This document shows, piece by piece, positions 43,266 to 52,159 of a stretch of 64,000 nucleotides of DNA (its first letter is position 1; every line of letters begins with the position of its first letter). The notes under the pieces are model-generated. The model did not search any database and was not told the DNA's origin. It saw nothing but the letters and a program-made list of their open reading frames with translations. This DNA is from Flavobacterium rivuli WB 3.3-2 = DSM 21788 (GTDB lineage: Bacteria > Bacteroidota > Bacteroidia > Flavobacteriales > Flavobacteriaceae), in assembly GCF_000378485.1 (NCBI RefSeq), contig NZ_KB899966.1:1-64000 (forward strand), read 5' to 3'. The position numbers and the translations under genes were made by a program.

Positions 43266-43481
43266 TTCTATTTATCAACCACTTAAAGTAGATGTTAATT
43301 CTGCATAAAATCATTTCAACAGAATATGAGGTTAAAAATTTTACTTTAAAATTTCGCACCCCATATTTATATTACTATAATTTTAGCATATTCTTATTAA
43401 ATTTCTTATAGTTTACTTTTATGGTTATTGTGTAAAAAGCAGTTCGTAACTTTATTGTTTCACTTTGAAACAATAATTGTA

Positions 43482-44720
43482 ATGAATTCTGATATATCTC
43501 CTAAAAAGGGCATTAATCCTTTTGTAATTGCCTGGATACTTGGCCTGCTTTTTTACTTTCTCGAATATGCGGTACGCTCTGCCCCCAGTATTATGATACC
43601 ACAACTTAGGGAGGCATTCTCCACATCAGCCAGTGGTGTAAGCACTATTATTGGAGCTTACTACATTACCTATTCTATTACCAGCCTTGCCGCCGGTATG
43701 GCTCTGGACAAGGCTGGGGCTAAATACCCGCTCTTTGGCGGCGCCATAGTTTTAGGCTTAGGCTGCCTGCTGTTTACGTTTGCAGGTTATTATCCCGGTT
43801 ACATTAGCAGGTTGCTGCAAGGCGCGGGGTCGGCAATGGCATTTCCTGCCTGTGTGTATATTGCTGTAAGGGCATTTTCGGCAAGCAAGTTAGCTACAGC
43901 CATTGGCGCAACACAAAGTTTGGGCATGCTCGGTGGCTCTGCAGGGCAATTTTTAGCAGCCCCTCTATTACAAAATGGCCTTTCATTAGCCCATTTCTGG
44001 ATTATTTTAGGAGTATTTTCATTTATCATAGGTGCATTTATCGTTTATATTATTCCACAGGAAAAAATCACAATAGACGCTAACGTGCAGCGACAAAGCT
44101 TACTGGCACCCTATAAAATAGTATTCTCGAACCCGCAAAGTTACCTTTCGGGATTAGTCTCAGGATTGCTCTTTGCCCCTACTACAATTTTTGCAATGAC
44201 CTGGGGTGTGGCTTTTTTCCAGACGGGCAGGCATTTAGATTTTAGTAATGCAACACTAACCTGTGCCATAGTCCCTTTAGGCTGGGCTGTAGGCTGCCCG
44301 TTACTCGGTTGGCTTGCCGACAAAATTGGACGTAGGAAACCTGTGGTTATAGGTGGGGCATCGGTTATGATAATCAGTTTGTTGCAACTAATTTATTTAC
44401 CAAATCTCATGGCACCCTACATTACAATGTTTATAATGGGCGTTGCATCTGGCGCAGCAATGATACCCTACTCTATAATTAAAGAGGCAAACCCTGATAA
44501 AGTTAAAGGCAGCGCAACGGGAACCATTAATTTTCTAACATTTGGAGTTACATCATTATTAGGCCCGCTCTTTAATTATATGTATGGCAAAGACCTTTCT
44601 ACCACTACCGATAATGAAGGGCATTTTCGTTCGGCGGGAATGTTTTGGGTTATAGGAATAGCATTAGCCATGGTTATCTGCTTTTTTTTAAAGGAAACCG
44701 GCTCTAAAAAGAAAGTATAG
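43482..44720 (+). CDS. MFS transporter (NNP/sugar-phosphate-like antiporter group)
   Basis: The protein has 412 residues from the ATG at 43482. Twelve helices are evident, with 'FLEYAVRSAPSIMIPQLREAF' in helix 1, 'AAGMALDKAGAKYPLFGGAIVL' as the loop 2-3 motif and 'LADKIGRRKPVVIGGASVMI' as its repeat in the second half. Related Bacteroidota and Legionella carriers of the Pht type take up amino acids or similar. The substrate is unknown. It is a single gene with its own terminator. Confidence 0.85.
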   Translation: MNSDISPKKGINPFVIAWILGLLFYFLEYAVRSAPSIMIPQLREAFSTSASGVSTIIGAYYITYSITSLAAGMALDKAGAKYPLFGGAIVLGLGCLLFTFAGYYPGYISRLLQGAGSAMAFPACVYIAVRAFSASKLATAIGATQSLGMLGGSAGQFLAAPLLQNGLSLAHFWIILGVFSFIIGAFIVYIIPQEKITIDANVQRQSLLAPYKIVFSNPQSYLSGLVSGLLFAPTTIFAMTWGVAFFQTGRHLDFSNATLTCAIVPLGWAVGCPLLGWLADKIGRRKPVVIGGASVMIISLLQLIYLPNLMAPYITMFIMGVASGAAMIPYSIIKEANPDKVKGSATGTINFLTFGVTSLLGPLFNYMYGKDLSTTTDNEGHFRSAGMFWVIGIALAMVICFFLKETGSKKKV

Positions 44721-44748
44721 CTTTAAAATAATTTTACCTTAATATAAT

Positions 44749-44777
44749 ACGCACCCCTATTTTGTGGTGCGTTTTTT
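44749..44777 (+). terminator. Terminator of the MFS transporter gene
   Basis: ACGCACC (44749-44755) pairs with GGTGCGT (44766-44772), followed by six T. Confidence 0.88.
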
Positions 44778-45218
44778 GCTTTATATGGCAATAAGTTAGT
44801 AGTTGGTATTTAACTTTTAGGGGTTTATTCGTGAAATTTATTTTTTTTACCGAAAAACCTGTAATGTTTTTTATAAATGATTTACATTTGCAACCATGAA
44901 TAAAAATGAATTACATAGTAATGCTATGTCGCGCACTAACACCCCGGTAATTTGCCGGATGGTGCGGCTATAATAATGCCGCAAAAGTTTTTAGCCAGAA
45001 TTTTCACTTTTATTTTTTATTACATTGAAAACACAACCTGTTTTTTTTATAGGGTCTTCTCTCACAGACCATGGTTTTATAAGCAACCTTAACTCTTTCC
45101 CGAGCCCGATGCGTCTCAGGCCGTAAGGTATACTTATATTTTAAGAATGGGTCCGTCCTGTTTATTACACCACAATTAGTTTCCCTATTTATACATCATT
45201 TATTTCTTTTTCCCCGAA
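44778..45218 (+). promoter_or_regulatory. Long leader of the arginine operon with attenuator-like structure
   Basis: A -7 element TACATTTG (44883-44890) stands six bases before a 25-codon leader frame (44896-44973). Overlapping its end is a hairpin TGCGGC/GCCGCA (44963-44968 with 44978-44983) followed by AAAGTTTTT, which resembles a terminator. A competing CCGG/CCGG stem (44944-44947 with 44955-44958) lies inside the coding part. A further hairpin GGTCT/AGACC lies at about 45052-45069, and a second micro-frame MRLRP at 45109-45126. Together this looks like ribosome-mediated attenuation by arginine. Confidence 0.6.
44896..44973 (+). CDS. Leader peptide of the arginine operon
   Basis: The 25-residue frame ends 'SRTNTPVICRMVRL' and has three Arg codons (CGC, CGG, CGG), the last two within the closing five residues where ribosome stalling would uncover or mask the following hairpin. 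Its stop codon TAA lies in the loop of that hairpin. The start is so close to the promoter that the RNA would be nearly leaderless. It is upstream of the whole arg operon. The peptide role is inferred from position and composition. Confidence 0.55.
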   Translation: MNKNELHSNAMSRTNTPVICRMVRL

Positions 45219-45854
45219 ATGAATATATCTATTGTAATAGCCCGAGAGGAGCACTACAAGTTTGCCCAGGAAATTTGCGACACCATGTACGCAAGTGCTA
45301 TACAGCGCGGTACGGGTATTGCCAAACGTTCGCCTGAATACATTGTTAAAAAAATGGAAGGCAGTGATGCCATCATTGCAGTTGCCGATGGTAAGTTTGC
45401 TGGCTTTTGCTATATAGAAAGCTGGTCGCACGGTAAGTATGTCGCTAATTCCGGACTTATTGTACACCCTGATTATCGTAATCATGGTTTAGCCAAAAAA
45501 ATCAAAACAAGGGTTTTTGAATATTCGCAGGAAAAATATCCGGGTGCCAAAATATTTGGTATTACCACCGGCCTTGCGGTTATGAAAATAAACTCCGATT
45601 TAGGATATAAACCTGTACCCTTTAGCGAACTTACAGACGACCCTACCTTTTGGAAAGGCTGCAGCGGCTGTAATAATTTTGATATCCTGCAACGTAAAGA
45701 TTATAAAATGTGCTTGTGTACCGGCATGTTATATGATCCTGCAGAGAAGAAAAACGAAGAAGAAGATCAATATACCTTTAACAAAAAAGTGCTGGCAAGG
45801 TTAAAAAGCATCAAGCAGGCACTATTTCTTAAAAAAGACAAAGACCATGAGTAA
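45219..45854 (+). CDS. GNAT-family N-acyltransferase, probable N-acyl-glutamate synthase of arginine synthesis
   Basis: The 211-residue protein has a GNAT core: 'AIIAVADGKFAGFCYIESW' as beta strands 2-4, 'SGLIVHPDYRNHGLAKKIKTRVFEYS' as the acyl-CoA-binding motif, and 'FGITTGLAVMKINSDLGY'. The C-terminus has a Cys cluster (C-x2-C in 'KGCSGCNNFDIL', then 'MCLCTGMLYDP'). It heads the arginine operon and overlaps argG by 8 bases. No argA or argJ is otherwise present, so it probably acylates glutamate for the pathway. In Bacteroidota the acyl group may be succinyl rather than acetyl. Confidence 0.8.
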   Translation: MNISIVIAREEHYKFAQEICDTMYASAIQRGTGIAKRSPEYIVKKMEGSDAIIAVADGKFAGFCYIESWSHGKYVANSGLIVHPDYRNHGLAKKIKTRVFEYSQEKYPGAKIFGITTGLAVMKINSDLGYKPVPFSELTDDPTFWKGCSGCNNFDILQRKDYKMCLCTGMLYDPAEKKNEEEDQYTFNKKVLARLKSIKQALFLKKDKDHE

Positions 45855-47043
45855 AAAATTAGTTTTGGCATACAGCGGCGGATTAGATACGTCTTATTGC
45901 CTAAAGTATCTTAAAAACGATTTGGGGTATGAAGTACATACCATACTTATAAACACCGGCGGTTTTGATGAAGCTGAACTTACAGCTATAGAAAAACGCG
46001 CGTACGAGCTGGGCAGCGCCCACCACGTTAACCTTGACATAATAGACAAGTACTACGACAAAGCCATTAAATATTTAGTTTATGGTAACGTACTTAAAAA
46101 TAATACCTATCCGCTATCTGTAAGTGCCGAGAGGGTTTTCCAGGCTTTAGAAACAGTACGCTATGCAAAAAACGTAGGTGCCGATGCTATTGCCCACGGT
46201 AGCACAGGAGCAGGTAACGACCAGATTCGTTTTGATCTTGTTTTCCAGACCATTGCTCCGGAAATGCAGATCATTACCCCTATTCGCGACCTAAAGCTAA
46301 CACGCCAGCAGGAAGTAGAATACCTTCAAAAAAATGGAGTGGAATATTCATGGGAAAAGGCACAATACTCTATCAATAAAGGTATTTGGGGAACGAGCGT
46401 GGGTGGTAAAGAAACGCTTACATCTTCGCAGCCATTACCGGAGAGTGCTTACCCATCTCAATTATTAAAAATAAAAGAAAGTAAAGTTACGCTTCATTTT
46501 GAAAAAGGAGAACTTATAGGTTTGGATGATCAATTTGAAAAGCCTTCGGCAAATATCCAGAAACTGGAAAAACTGGCTTCGGCGTATGCCATAGGCCGTG
46601 ATATTCACGTGGGTGATACTATTATAGGCATTAAAGGCCGTGTAGGTTTTGAAGCTGCTGCTCCGCTAATAACCATTAAAGCGCACCACCTGCTTGAAAA
46701 ACATACGTTAGGCAAGTGGCAGCAATACTGGAAAGAACAATTGGGCAACTGGTACGGTATGCTGTTTCATGAAGGGCAATACCTTGACCCCGTTATGCGC
46801 AACATAGAGACGTTTCTTGAGGATACCCAGAAAACCGTTACCGGAACAGTAACTGTTACCCTTAAACCATACCACTTTACGCTTGACGGAATTGAATCGG
46901 CACACGATTTAATGAATACCGGATTTGGACAGTATGGCGAAGTGAATAATGCCTGGACAGCAGATGATGCCAAAGGCTTTATTAAAATAGTGGGCAATGC
47001 CCAGAATATTTACGCTCAGGTTAACAACGAAAAATATGATTAA
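45847..47043 (+). CDS. argG: Argininosuccinate synthase
   Basis: The 398-residue enzyme joins citrulline and aspartate with ATP. The N-terminal PP-loop is 'LVLAYSGGLDTSYCLKYL'. 'AHGSTGAGNDQIRFDLVFQ', 'YSINKGIWGTSVGGKETL' and 'DGIESAHDLMNTGFGQYGEVNNAW' are the substrate-binding segments. The ATG lies within the end of the GNAT gene, and its own stop overlaps argC by 8 bases. Confidence 0.97.
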   Translation: MSKKLVLAYSGGLDTSYCLKYLKNDLGYEVHTILINTGGFDEAELTAIEKRAYELGSAHHVNLDIIDKYYDKAIKYLVYGNVLKNNTYPLSVSAERVFQALETVRYAKNVGADAIAHGSTGAGNDQIRFDLVFQTIAPEMQIITPIRDLKLTRQQEVEYLQKNGVEYSWEKAQYSINKGIWGTSVGGKETLTSSQPLPESAYPSQLLKIKESKVTLHFEKGELIGLDDQFEKPSANIQKLEKLASAYAIGRDIHVGDTIIGIKGRVGFEAAAPLITIKAHHLLEKHTLGKWQQYWKEQLGNWYGMLFHEGQYLDPVMRNIETFLEDTQKTVTGTVTVTLKPYHFTLDGIESAHDLMNTGFGQYGEVNNAWTADDAKGFIKIVGNAQNIYAQVNNEKYD

Positions 47044-48013
47044 CATTGGCATCATTGGCGGATCGGGATACACTGCAGGCGAATTACTACGCTTACTGGT
47101 AAACCACCCGCAGTCTACTATCGATTTTGTGTACAGCACCACCAATGCCGGTAGCCCGGTAGCTTCTGTACACGATGATCTATATGGTAGTCTGGAATTG
47201 AACTTTACCGATACAGTTAAGCCTGATGTTGATGTAGTGTTCCTTTGTTTAGGCCATGGTAAATCGATATCATTTTTACAGGAACATCCTTTTTCGGCAA
47301 ATGCCAGAATAATTGATCTCGGTAATGACTTTCGCCTTGCAAAAGATGCTGCCTTTAATGGTAAAACCTTTGTATACGGATTGCCGGAAATGAATCGTGA
47401 AGTTATAAAATCGGCACAATATATTGCAAATCCGGGATGCTTTGCCACAGCAATACAATTAGCATTATTGCCACTGGCAAAAAATAGCCTGCTTATTGAT
47501 ACTGTGCATATAAACGCAACAACGGGCAGTACCGGTGCCGGGGTTATGCCTTCGCCTACTTCCCATCACCCGTGGCGTACAAATAATATGTCGCATTATA
47601 AAGCATTCGAGCACCAGCATTTGGGTGAGATCATCCAGAGTTTGCAGTTAACGCAACAAGGATTTAACGAAGAGATATTGTTCATTCCTAACCGTGGCGA
47701 TTTTACACGTGGTATTTTTGCAACACTTTATACCAAACTGCCAGCTGATTTTAATCAAGTTGTAGAACTGTATAAAGAGTATTATGATGGTGAGCCTTTT
47801 GTAAAAGTAACTACAGATAATATTAGTCTTAAGCTTGCTATACAAACTAACAATTGTTTTATAAGCCTTGAACAAAAGGGTAATTATTTACTAATAACAT
47901 CAGTAATAGATAACCTTGTTAAAGGTGCAAGCGGGCAGGCAATTGAGAATATGAACCTGATGTTCGGGCTGGAAGAAACAACAGGATTAAAACTGAAAGC
48001 TGCGGGATTTTAA
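47036..48013 (+). CDS. argC: N-acyl-gamma-glutamyl-phosphate reductase
   Basis: The protein has 325 residues from the ATG at 47036, which puts 'INIGIIGGSGYTAGELLRLL' at the N-terminus; 39 bases of upstream open frame are overlap with argG only. The catalytic Cys135 lies in 'ANPGCFATAIQLALLPL'. 'TGSTGAGVMPSPTSHHPWRTNN' and 'FIPNRGDFTRGIFATLY' complete the family pattern. It reduces the acyl-glutamyl phosphate with NADPH. Confidence 0.95.
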   Translation: MINIGIIGGSGYTAGELLRLLVNHPQSTIDFVYSTTNAGSPVASVHDDLYGSLELNFTDTVKPDVDVVFLCLGHGKSISFLQEHPFSANARIIDLGNDFRLAKDAAFNGKTFVYGLPEMNREVIKSAQYIANPGCFATAIQLALLPLAKNSLLIDTVHINATTGSTGAGVMPSPTSHHPWRTNNMSHYKAFEHQHLGEIIQSLQLTQQGFNEEILFIPNRGDFTRGIFATLYTKLPADFNQVVELYKEYYDGEPFVKVTTDNISLKLAIQTNNCFISLEQKGNYLLITSVIDNLVKGASGQAIENMNLMFGLEETTGLKLKAAGF

Positions 48014-48041
48014 TTCCCTGCAGTTACGTAAACTAATTTAA

Positions 48042-48070
48042 ACCTACAAGGTCTTGGAGACCTTGCAGGT
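48042..48070. repeat. Intercistronic palindromic repeat within the arg operon
   Basis: A 13-bp stem (ACCTACAAGGTCT with its inverse, one G-U pair) and TGG loop. The ACCTACAAGGTCT...AGACCTTG(T/C)AGGT form is, as I recall, common between flavobacterial genes. It lies between argC and argD and overlaps the false upstream start of argD. Confidence 0.65.
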
Positions 48071-48095
48071 TGAGCAAAACCTAAAAACAAATACA

Positions 48096-49229
48096 ATGAG
48101 TTTATTCAATGTATACCCCATATACAATATTACCCCGGTTAAGGCACTGGGCGCAAAAGTATGGGACGATAAAGGCCAGGAATACCTCGATTTTTACGGA
48201 GGCCATGGAGTGATTTCTGCCGGTCACTCCCACCCCGACTATGTTAAGGCAATTACAGAGCAGGTTGGTAAAATAGGATTTTATTCTAACTCCATACAAA
48301 ACCCATTGCAGGAAGCCCTTGGTGTAAAACTTACACAGTTTTCCGGCTATCCTGATTATACATTATTTTTATGCAATTCGGGAGCAGAGGCTAACGAAAA
48401 TGCACTTAAGCTCGCATCATTCCATAATGGAAAGAAAAAGGTAATTGCATTTAAAAAAGCATTTCACGGACGTACATCTGCGGCTGTAGCAGCTACCGAT
48501 AATCCATCAATTGTTGCACCTATAAACGCAGGCCATGAAGTGGTTTTTCTTCCTTTAAATGACATCGATGCATTAAATGCAGAGATTACTAAAGGTGATG
48601 TTTGTATCGTAATTATAGAAGGCATACAGGGCGTAGGCGGATTAGACCAGGGAACAACTGAATTTTTTCAGGCTGTGGCCAAAGCCTGCGAAGCTAATGG
48701 TGTTGTATTGATATTAGATGAAATACAAAGCGGTTACGGGCGTTCGGGAAAATTCTTTGCGCACCAGCACCATGACATTAAGCCAGACATTATAACACTT
48801 GCTAAAGGTATGGGCAATGGCTTTCCTATTGGTGGCATACTAATATCTCCCAAATTTACAGCGTCTTACGGTTTATTAGGAACAACCTTTGGTGGTAACC
48901 ATCTTGCTTCGGCAGCAGCATTATCTGTTTTAGAGATTATCGAAAAAGAAAACCTGATCGAAAATGTAAATACCATAAGCGCCTATTTTAAAGAACTTGC
49001 AGTACAGATACCCCAAGTTAAAAATATAAAAGGCCGCGGCTTAATGTTGGGGCTCGAATTTGACTTTGATGTGACAGAGCTTCGAAAAAAGCTTATATAT
49101 GAGGAATTTATTTTTACAGGTAATGCCTCTCAAAAAAATCTGCTGCGTATATTGCCTCCCCTTTCTATAACAAGAGAAGATGTGGATGTATTTTTTGCCG
49201 GGTTAAAAAATGTATTAAAAGATTTATAA
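48096..49229 (+). CDS. argD: N-acyl-ornithine aminotransferase
   Basis: The protein has 377 residues from the ATG at 48096; an in-frame ATG at 48054 sits inside the palindromic repeat. It is a class III PLP aminotransferase: 'DDKGQEYLDFYGGHGVISAGHSHP', 'FLCNSGAEANENALKLA', 'LILDEIQSGYGRSGKFFAHQ' and 'ITLAKGMGNGFPIGG', with the PLP lysine in 'LAKG'. It makes N-acyl-ornithine from the semialdehyde and glutamate. Position between argC and argF' supports the assignment. Confidence 0.94.
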   Translation: MSLFNVYPIYNITPVKALGAKVWDDKGQEYLDFYGGHGVISAGHSHPDYVKAITEQVGKIGFYSNSIQNPLQEALGVKLTQFSGYPDYTLFLCNSGAEANENALKLASFHNGKKKVIAFKKAFHGRTSAAVAATDNPSIVAPINAGHEVVFLPLNDIDALNAEITKGDVCIVIIEGIQGVGGLDQGTTEFFQAVAKACEANGVVLILDEIQSGYGRSGKFFAHQHHDIKPDIITLAKGMGNGFPIGGILISPKFTASYGLLGTTFGGNHLASAAALSVLEIIEKENLIENVNTISAYFKELAVQIPQVKNIKGRGLMLGLEFDFDVTELRKKLIYEEFIFTGNASQKNLLRILPPLSITREDVDVFFAGLKNVLKDL

Positions 49230-49274
49230 CTGTTTTATTAATTAAACATAAGGTTAGGTTAACCAAAACAACAA

Positions 49275-50222
49275 ATGAAAAACTTCACCTCTGTTGATGA
49301 TATTCAGGATCTTAACGAACTTGTATCGTTGGCTAAAGCCATTAAGGCGGCACCTTTTGCTGATAAAGAAATTGGTAAAAACAAAACCCTTGGGTTATTG
49401 TTTTTTAATCCAAGTTTAAGGACAAGGCTCAGTACACAAAAGGCGGCGCTCAACCTTGGGATGGATGCCATTGTAATGAACCTGAATACCGAAGGCTGGC
49501 TGTTGGAATTTGAAGATGGCGTAATTATGGATGGCAATAAGGCCGAACATATAAAGGAAGCAGCACAGGTGGTATCGCAATACTGCGACATCATTGCGGT
49601 GCGAAGCTTTCCTTCACTTACAGATAAGCAAAAAGATGAAGAAGAGCAGGTTATAAATTCATTTAAAAAATATGCATCAGTGCCGGTAGTAAGCCTTGAA
49701 GGTTCTACAGAGCATCCTTTACAGGCAGTAGCCGATGCACTTACCGTTGAAGAATATAAAACAACAGCCAGGCCAAAAGTGGTACTTACATGGGCTCCGC
49801 ACCCTAAAGCGTTGCCGCACGCGGTACCTAATTCGTTTGTTAAAGTGATGAAAAAGGCTGATGTTGATTTTGTAATTACCCACCCTGAAGGCTATGAATT
49901 GAATCCTGAATTTACAGAGGGAGTTACTATTACACATAACCAAGATGAAGCATTTAAAGATGCAGATTTTATTTATGCTAAAAACTGGAGCAATTATATA
50001 GATTACGGACAAATTACAAGTAAAGATCCGTTGTGGACAGTGACCACCGAAAAAATGGCACTGACAAACAAGGGTAAATTTATGCACTGCCTTCCCGTGC
50101 GCCGTAACATGATTGTTACCGATGAAGTATTAGATAGCGATGCTTCTATCGTGATTCAGCAGGCAAATAATCGTACCTATGCTGCGCAGGCCATACTAAC
50201 TAAAATACTTAAGGATGAGTAA
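49275..50222 (+). CDS. argF': N-acetyl/N-succinyl-ornithine carbamoyltransferase
   Basis: The 315-residue transcarbamylase has the carbamoyl-phosphate motif modified to 'SLRTRLSTQKA' (classical OTC has S-T-R-T) and 'MHCLPVRRNMIVTDEVLDS' near the end. These, with 'EGWLLEFEDGVIMDG', are marks of the acylornithine-specific enzyme of Bacteroidota (AOTC/SOTC). It makes acyl-citrulline, so the acyl group is removed after this step rather than before. The ATG of argB lies in its last codons (8-base overlap). Confidence 0.93.
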   Translation: MKNFTSVDDIQDLNELVSLAKAIKAAPFADKEIGKNKTLGLLFFNPSLRTRLSTQKAALNLGMDAIVMNLNTEGWLLEFEDGVIMDGNKAEHIKEAAQVVSQYCDIIAVRSFPSLTDKQKDEEEQVINSFKKYASVPVVSLEGSTEHPLQAVADALTVEEYKTTARPKVVLTWAPHPKALPHAVPNSFVKVMKKADVDFVITHPEGYELNPEFTEGVTITHNQDEAFKDADFIYAKNWSNYIDYGQITSKDPLWTVTTEKMALTNKGKFMHCLPVRRNMIVTDEVLDSDASIVIQQANNRTYAAQAILTKILKDE

Positions 50223-50997
50223 ACCACAGCTTTCGGTAGTAAAAATAGGCGGCAATGTAATAGATAACGAGTCGGCGCTACAAGCTTTTTTGGTTGATTT
50301 TGCTGCACTTGAAGGCTTTAAGATACTGGTACATGGTGGCGGTAAAATAGCAACCAAGATTGCCGAAAGCCTTGATATTACAGCGATCTTTCATGAAGGC
50401 CGACGCATTACCGATAGACCAATGCTTGACGTTGCTGTAATGACGTATGCCGGATTAATAAATAAGGATATAACCGCTAAGTTACAGGCTTTACAAAACA
50501 ACGCTATGGGCTTTACAGGAGCCGATGGTAACCTTATACTATCTGAAAAGAGAAAAAATGCCGCCGTTGATTTTGGCTTTGTAGGAGATGTTGTAGCAGT
50601 TAACGCCGATTTAATACAGGTTTTACTGCTGCAAAATGTGGTTCCTGTTTTTAGTGCAATTACGCATGACGGTAAAGGCCAGCTGTTTAACACTAATGCC
50701 GATACTATTGCCAGCACTATTGCCGTTGCGTGCAGTAATTACTTTAATGTAAACTTATTGTATTGTTTCGAGAAAAAAGGTGTCCTCATGGACTCCGAAA
50801 ATGAGGAATCTGTTATAAAAAACCTTACTTTTGAAGCCTACCGGGAGCTGTGTGAGCAAAAAGTTATCCATTCTGGCATGTTGCCTAAACTGGAAAATTG
50901 CTTTGATGCACTGCATAAGGGGGTTTCGCAAATTGGCATAGGAAGCCCGGAAATGCTGAAAAAAGATAACAGCATTTTTACACTGGTAACTGCCTGA
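50215..50997 (+). CDS. argB: N-acyl-glutamate kinase
   Basis: The 260-residue amino-acid kinase has 'LSVVKIGGNVIDNE' (P-loop-like start), 'KILVHGGGKIATKIAESL', 'EGRRITDRPMLDVAVMTYAGLINK' and 'NTNADTIASTIAVA'. It phosphorylates N-acyl-glutamate, step two of the pathway. It is coupled to argF' by the overlap. The short form is usual for Bacteroidota. Confidence 0.93.
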   Translation: MSKPQLSVVKIGGNVIDNESALQAFLVDFAALEGFKILVHGGGKIATKIAESLDITAIFHEGRRITDRPMLDVAVMTYAGLINKDITAKLQALQNNAMGFTGADGNLILSEKRKNAAVDFGFVGDVVAVNADLIQVLLLQNVVPVFSAITHDGKGQLFNTNADTIASTIAVACSNYFNVNLLYCFEKKGVLMDSENEESVIKNLTFEAYRELCEQKVIHSGMLPKLENCFDALHKGVSQIGIGSPEMLKKDNSIFTLVTA

Positions 50998-51012
50998 CCA
51001 AATATTAACTGA

Positions 51013-52140
51013 ATGAGTGGCAAAACAATACATACCTTAACACAAGAAGCTATAAACCTGCTAAAACAGCTAATTGCTACGCCTTCTTTTTCATCTGAAG
51101 AAGATCAGACGGCAGCGCTGATTAATGCCTGGTTTACTAATAACACTATCCCTTTTAAAAGGGAAAATAATAACCTGTGGGCGTTTAATAAGCATTTTGA
51201 TGAAGCTAAGCCTACCTTATTGCTTAATTCGCACCACGATACTGTAAAACCAAACCAGGGTTACACTTTAAACCCGTTTGAACCTATTGAGAAAGACGGA
51301 AAATTATTTGGTTTGGGCAGTAATGATGCAGGAGGTTGCTTAGTATCTTTATTAGCAACATTTACGCATTTTTATAACGCTGAAAACCTTGCTTACAACC
51401 TTGTCATGGTAGCATCTGCCGAGGAAGAAAGCAGTGGGCAAAATGGATTGAACAGCGTATTAAAACATTTACCGGAACTGGATTGCGCCATTGTGGGTGA
51501 ACCTACAGAAATGCAGCTTGCCATTGCCGAAAAAGGGCTTTTAGTGCTTGATGTTATAGTTGAAGGTACACCGGGACATGCTGCCCACCCTAATGATAAT
51601 GTGTCTATTTACAACGCAATAGAAGTTATAGAATGGTTTAGGGATTACCGTTTCGAGAAAGTATCTGATGTTTTAGGACCTATGAAAATGACCGTTACAG
51701 GTATACATGCCGGTAAACAACACAATGTAGTTCCTGCTGAATGTCAGCTTGTTGTAGACGTTCGTGTAAATGATTGCTATAACAACCCGGAAGTACTGGA
51801 GATTATTAAAAATGAGTTGGACGGTAAGGCAAAGGTAACACCAAGATCGCTGCACCTTAACTCATCATCAATACCTAAAGAGCATGCACTTGTACTGGCA
51901 GGTATAGAATTAGGCAGGACAACCTATGGTTCACCCACATTGTCTGACCAGTCGGTACTAAGCTGCCAGTCGCTTAAACTGGGGCCGGGTTACTCTCCCC
52001 GCTCGCACAGTGCTGATGAATTTATATATATCAAAGAAATTGAAGAAGGAGTAGCATTGTATATTGAGATACTTTCTAAATTCCTGAAACAAGAAACAAT
52101 ACCGGTGCATCAAGCCGTAACACAGCCTGAAAATTTATAG
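51013..52140 (+). CDS. argE: M20-family deacylase, probable N-acyl-citrulline/ornithine deacylase
   Basis: The 375-residue di-zinc peptidase has metal ligands in 'LLNSHHDTVKP', 'LGSNDAGGCLVSLL', 'ASAEEESSGQNGL' (catalytic Glu pair) and 'AIVGEPTEMQLAIAEKG'. A dimerisation domain lies in the middle (about 180-290). Given argF' upstream, the natural substrate is probably N-acetyl- or N-succinyl-citrulline. It lies 15 bases after argB and 19 before argH. Confidence 0.9.
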   Translation: MSGKTIHTLTQEAINLLKQLIATPSFSSEEDQTAALINAWFTNNTIPFKRENNNLWAFNKHFDEAKPTLLLNSHHDTVKPNQGYTLNPFEPIEKDGKLFGLGSNDAGGCLVSLLATFTHFYNAENLAYNLVMVASAEEESSGQNGLNSVLKHLPELDCAIVGEPTEMQLAIAEKGLLVLDVIVEGTPGHAAHPNDNVSIYNAIEVIEWFRDYRFEKVSDVLGPMKMTVTGIHAGKQHNVVPAECQLVVDVRVNDCYNNPEVLEIIKNELDGKAKVTPRSLHLNSSSIPKEHALVLAGIELGRTTYGSPTLSDQSVLSCQSLKLGPGYSPRSHSADEFIYIKEIEEGVALYIEILSKFLKQETIPVHQAVTQPENL

Positions 52141-52159
52141 GCAACCTAATTACAACTAA

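Noticed and set aside
44778-45218. T-box or known riboswitch before the arg operon
   Set aside because: No T-box sequence (TGGNACCGCG type) or recognised aptamer was seen; the leader-peptide reading explains the structure better.
46909-47448. 179-codon minus-strand frame across argG/argC
   Set aside because: Shadow of the overlapping argG-argC junction, no promoter or motif.
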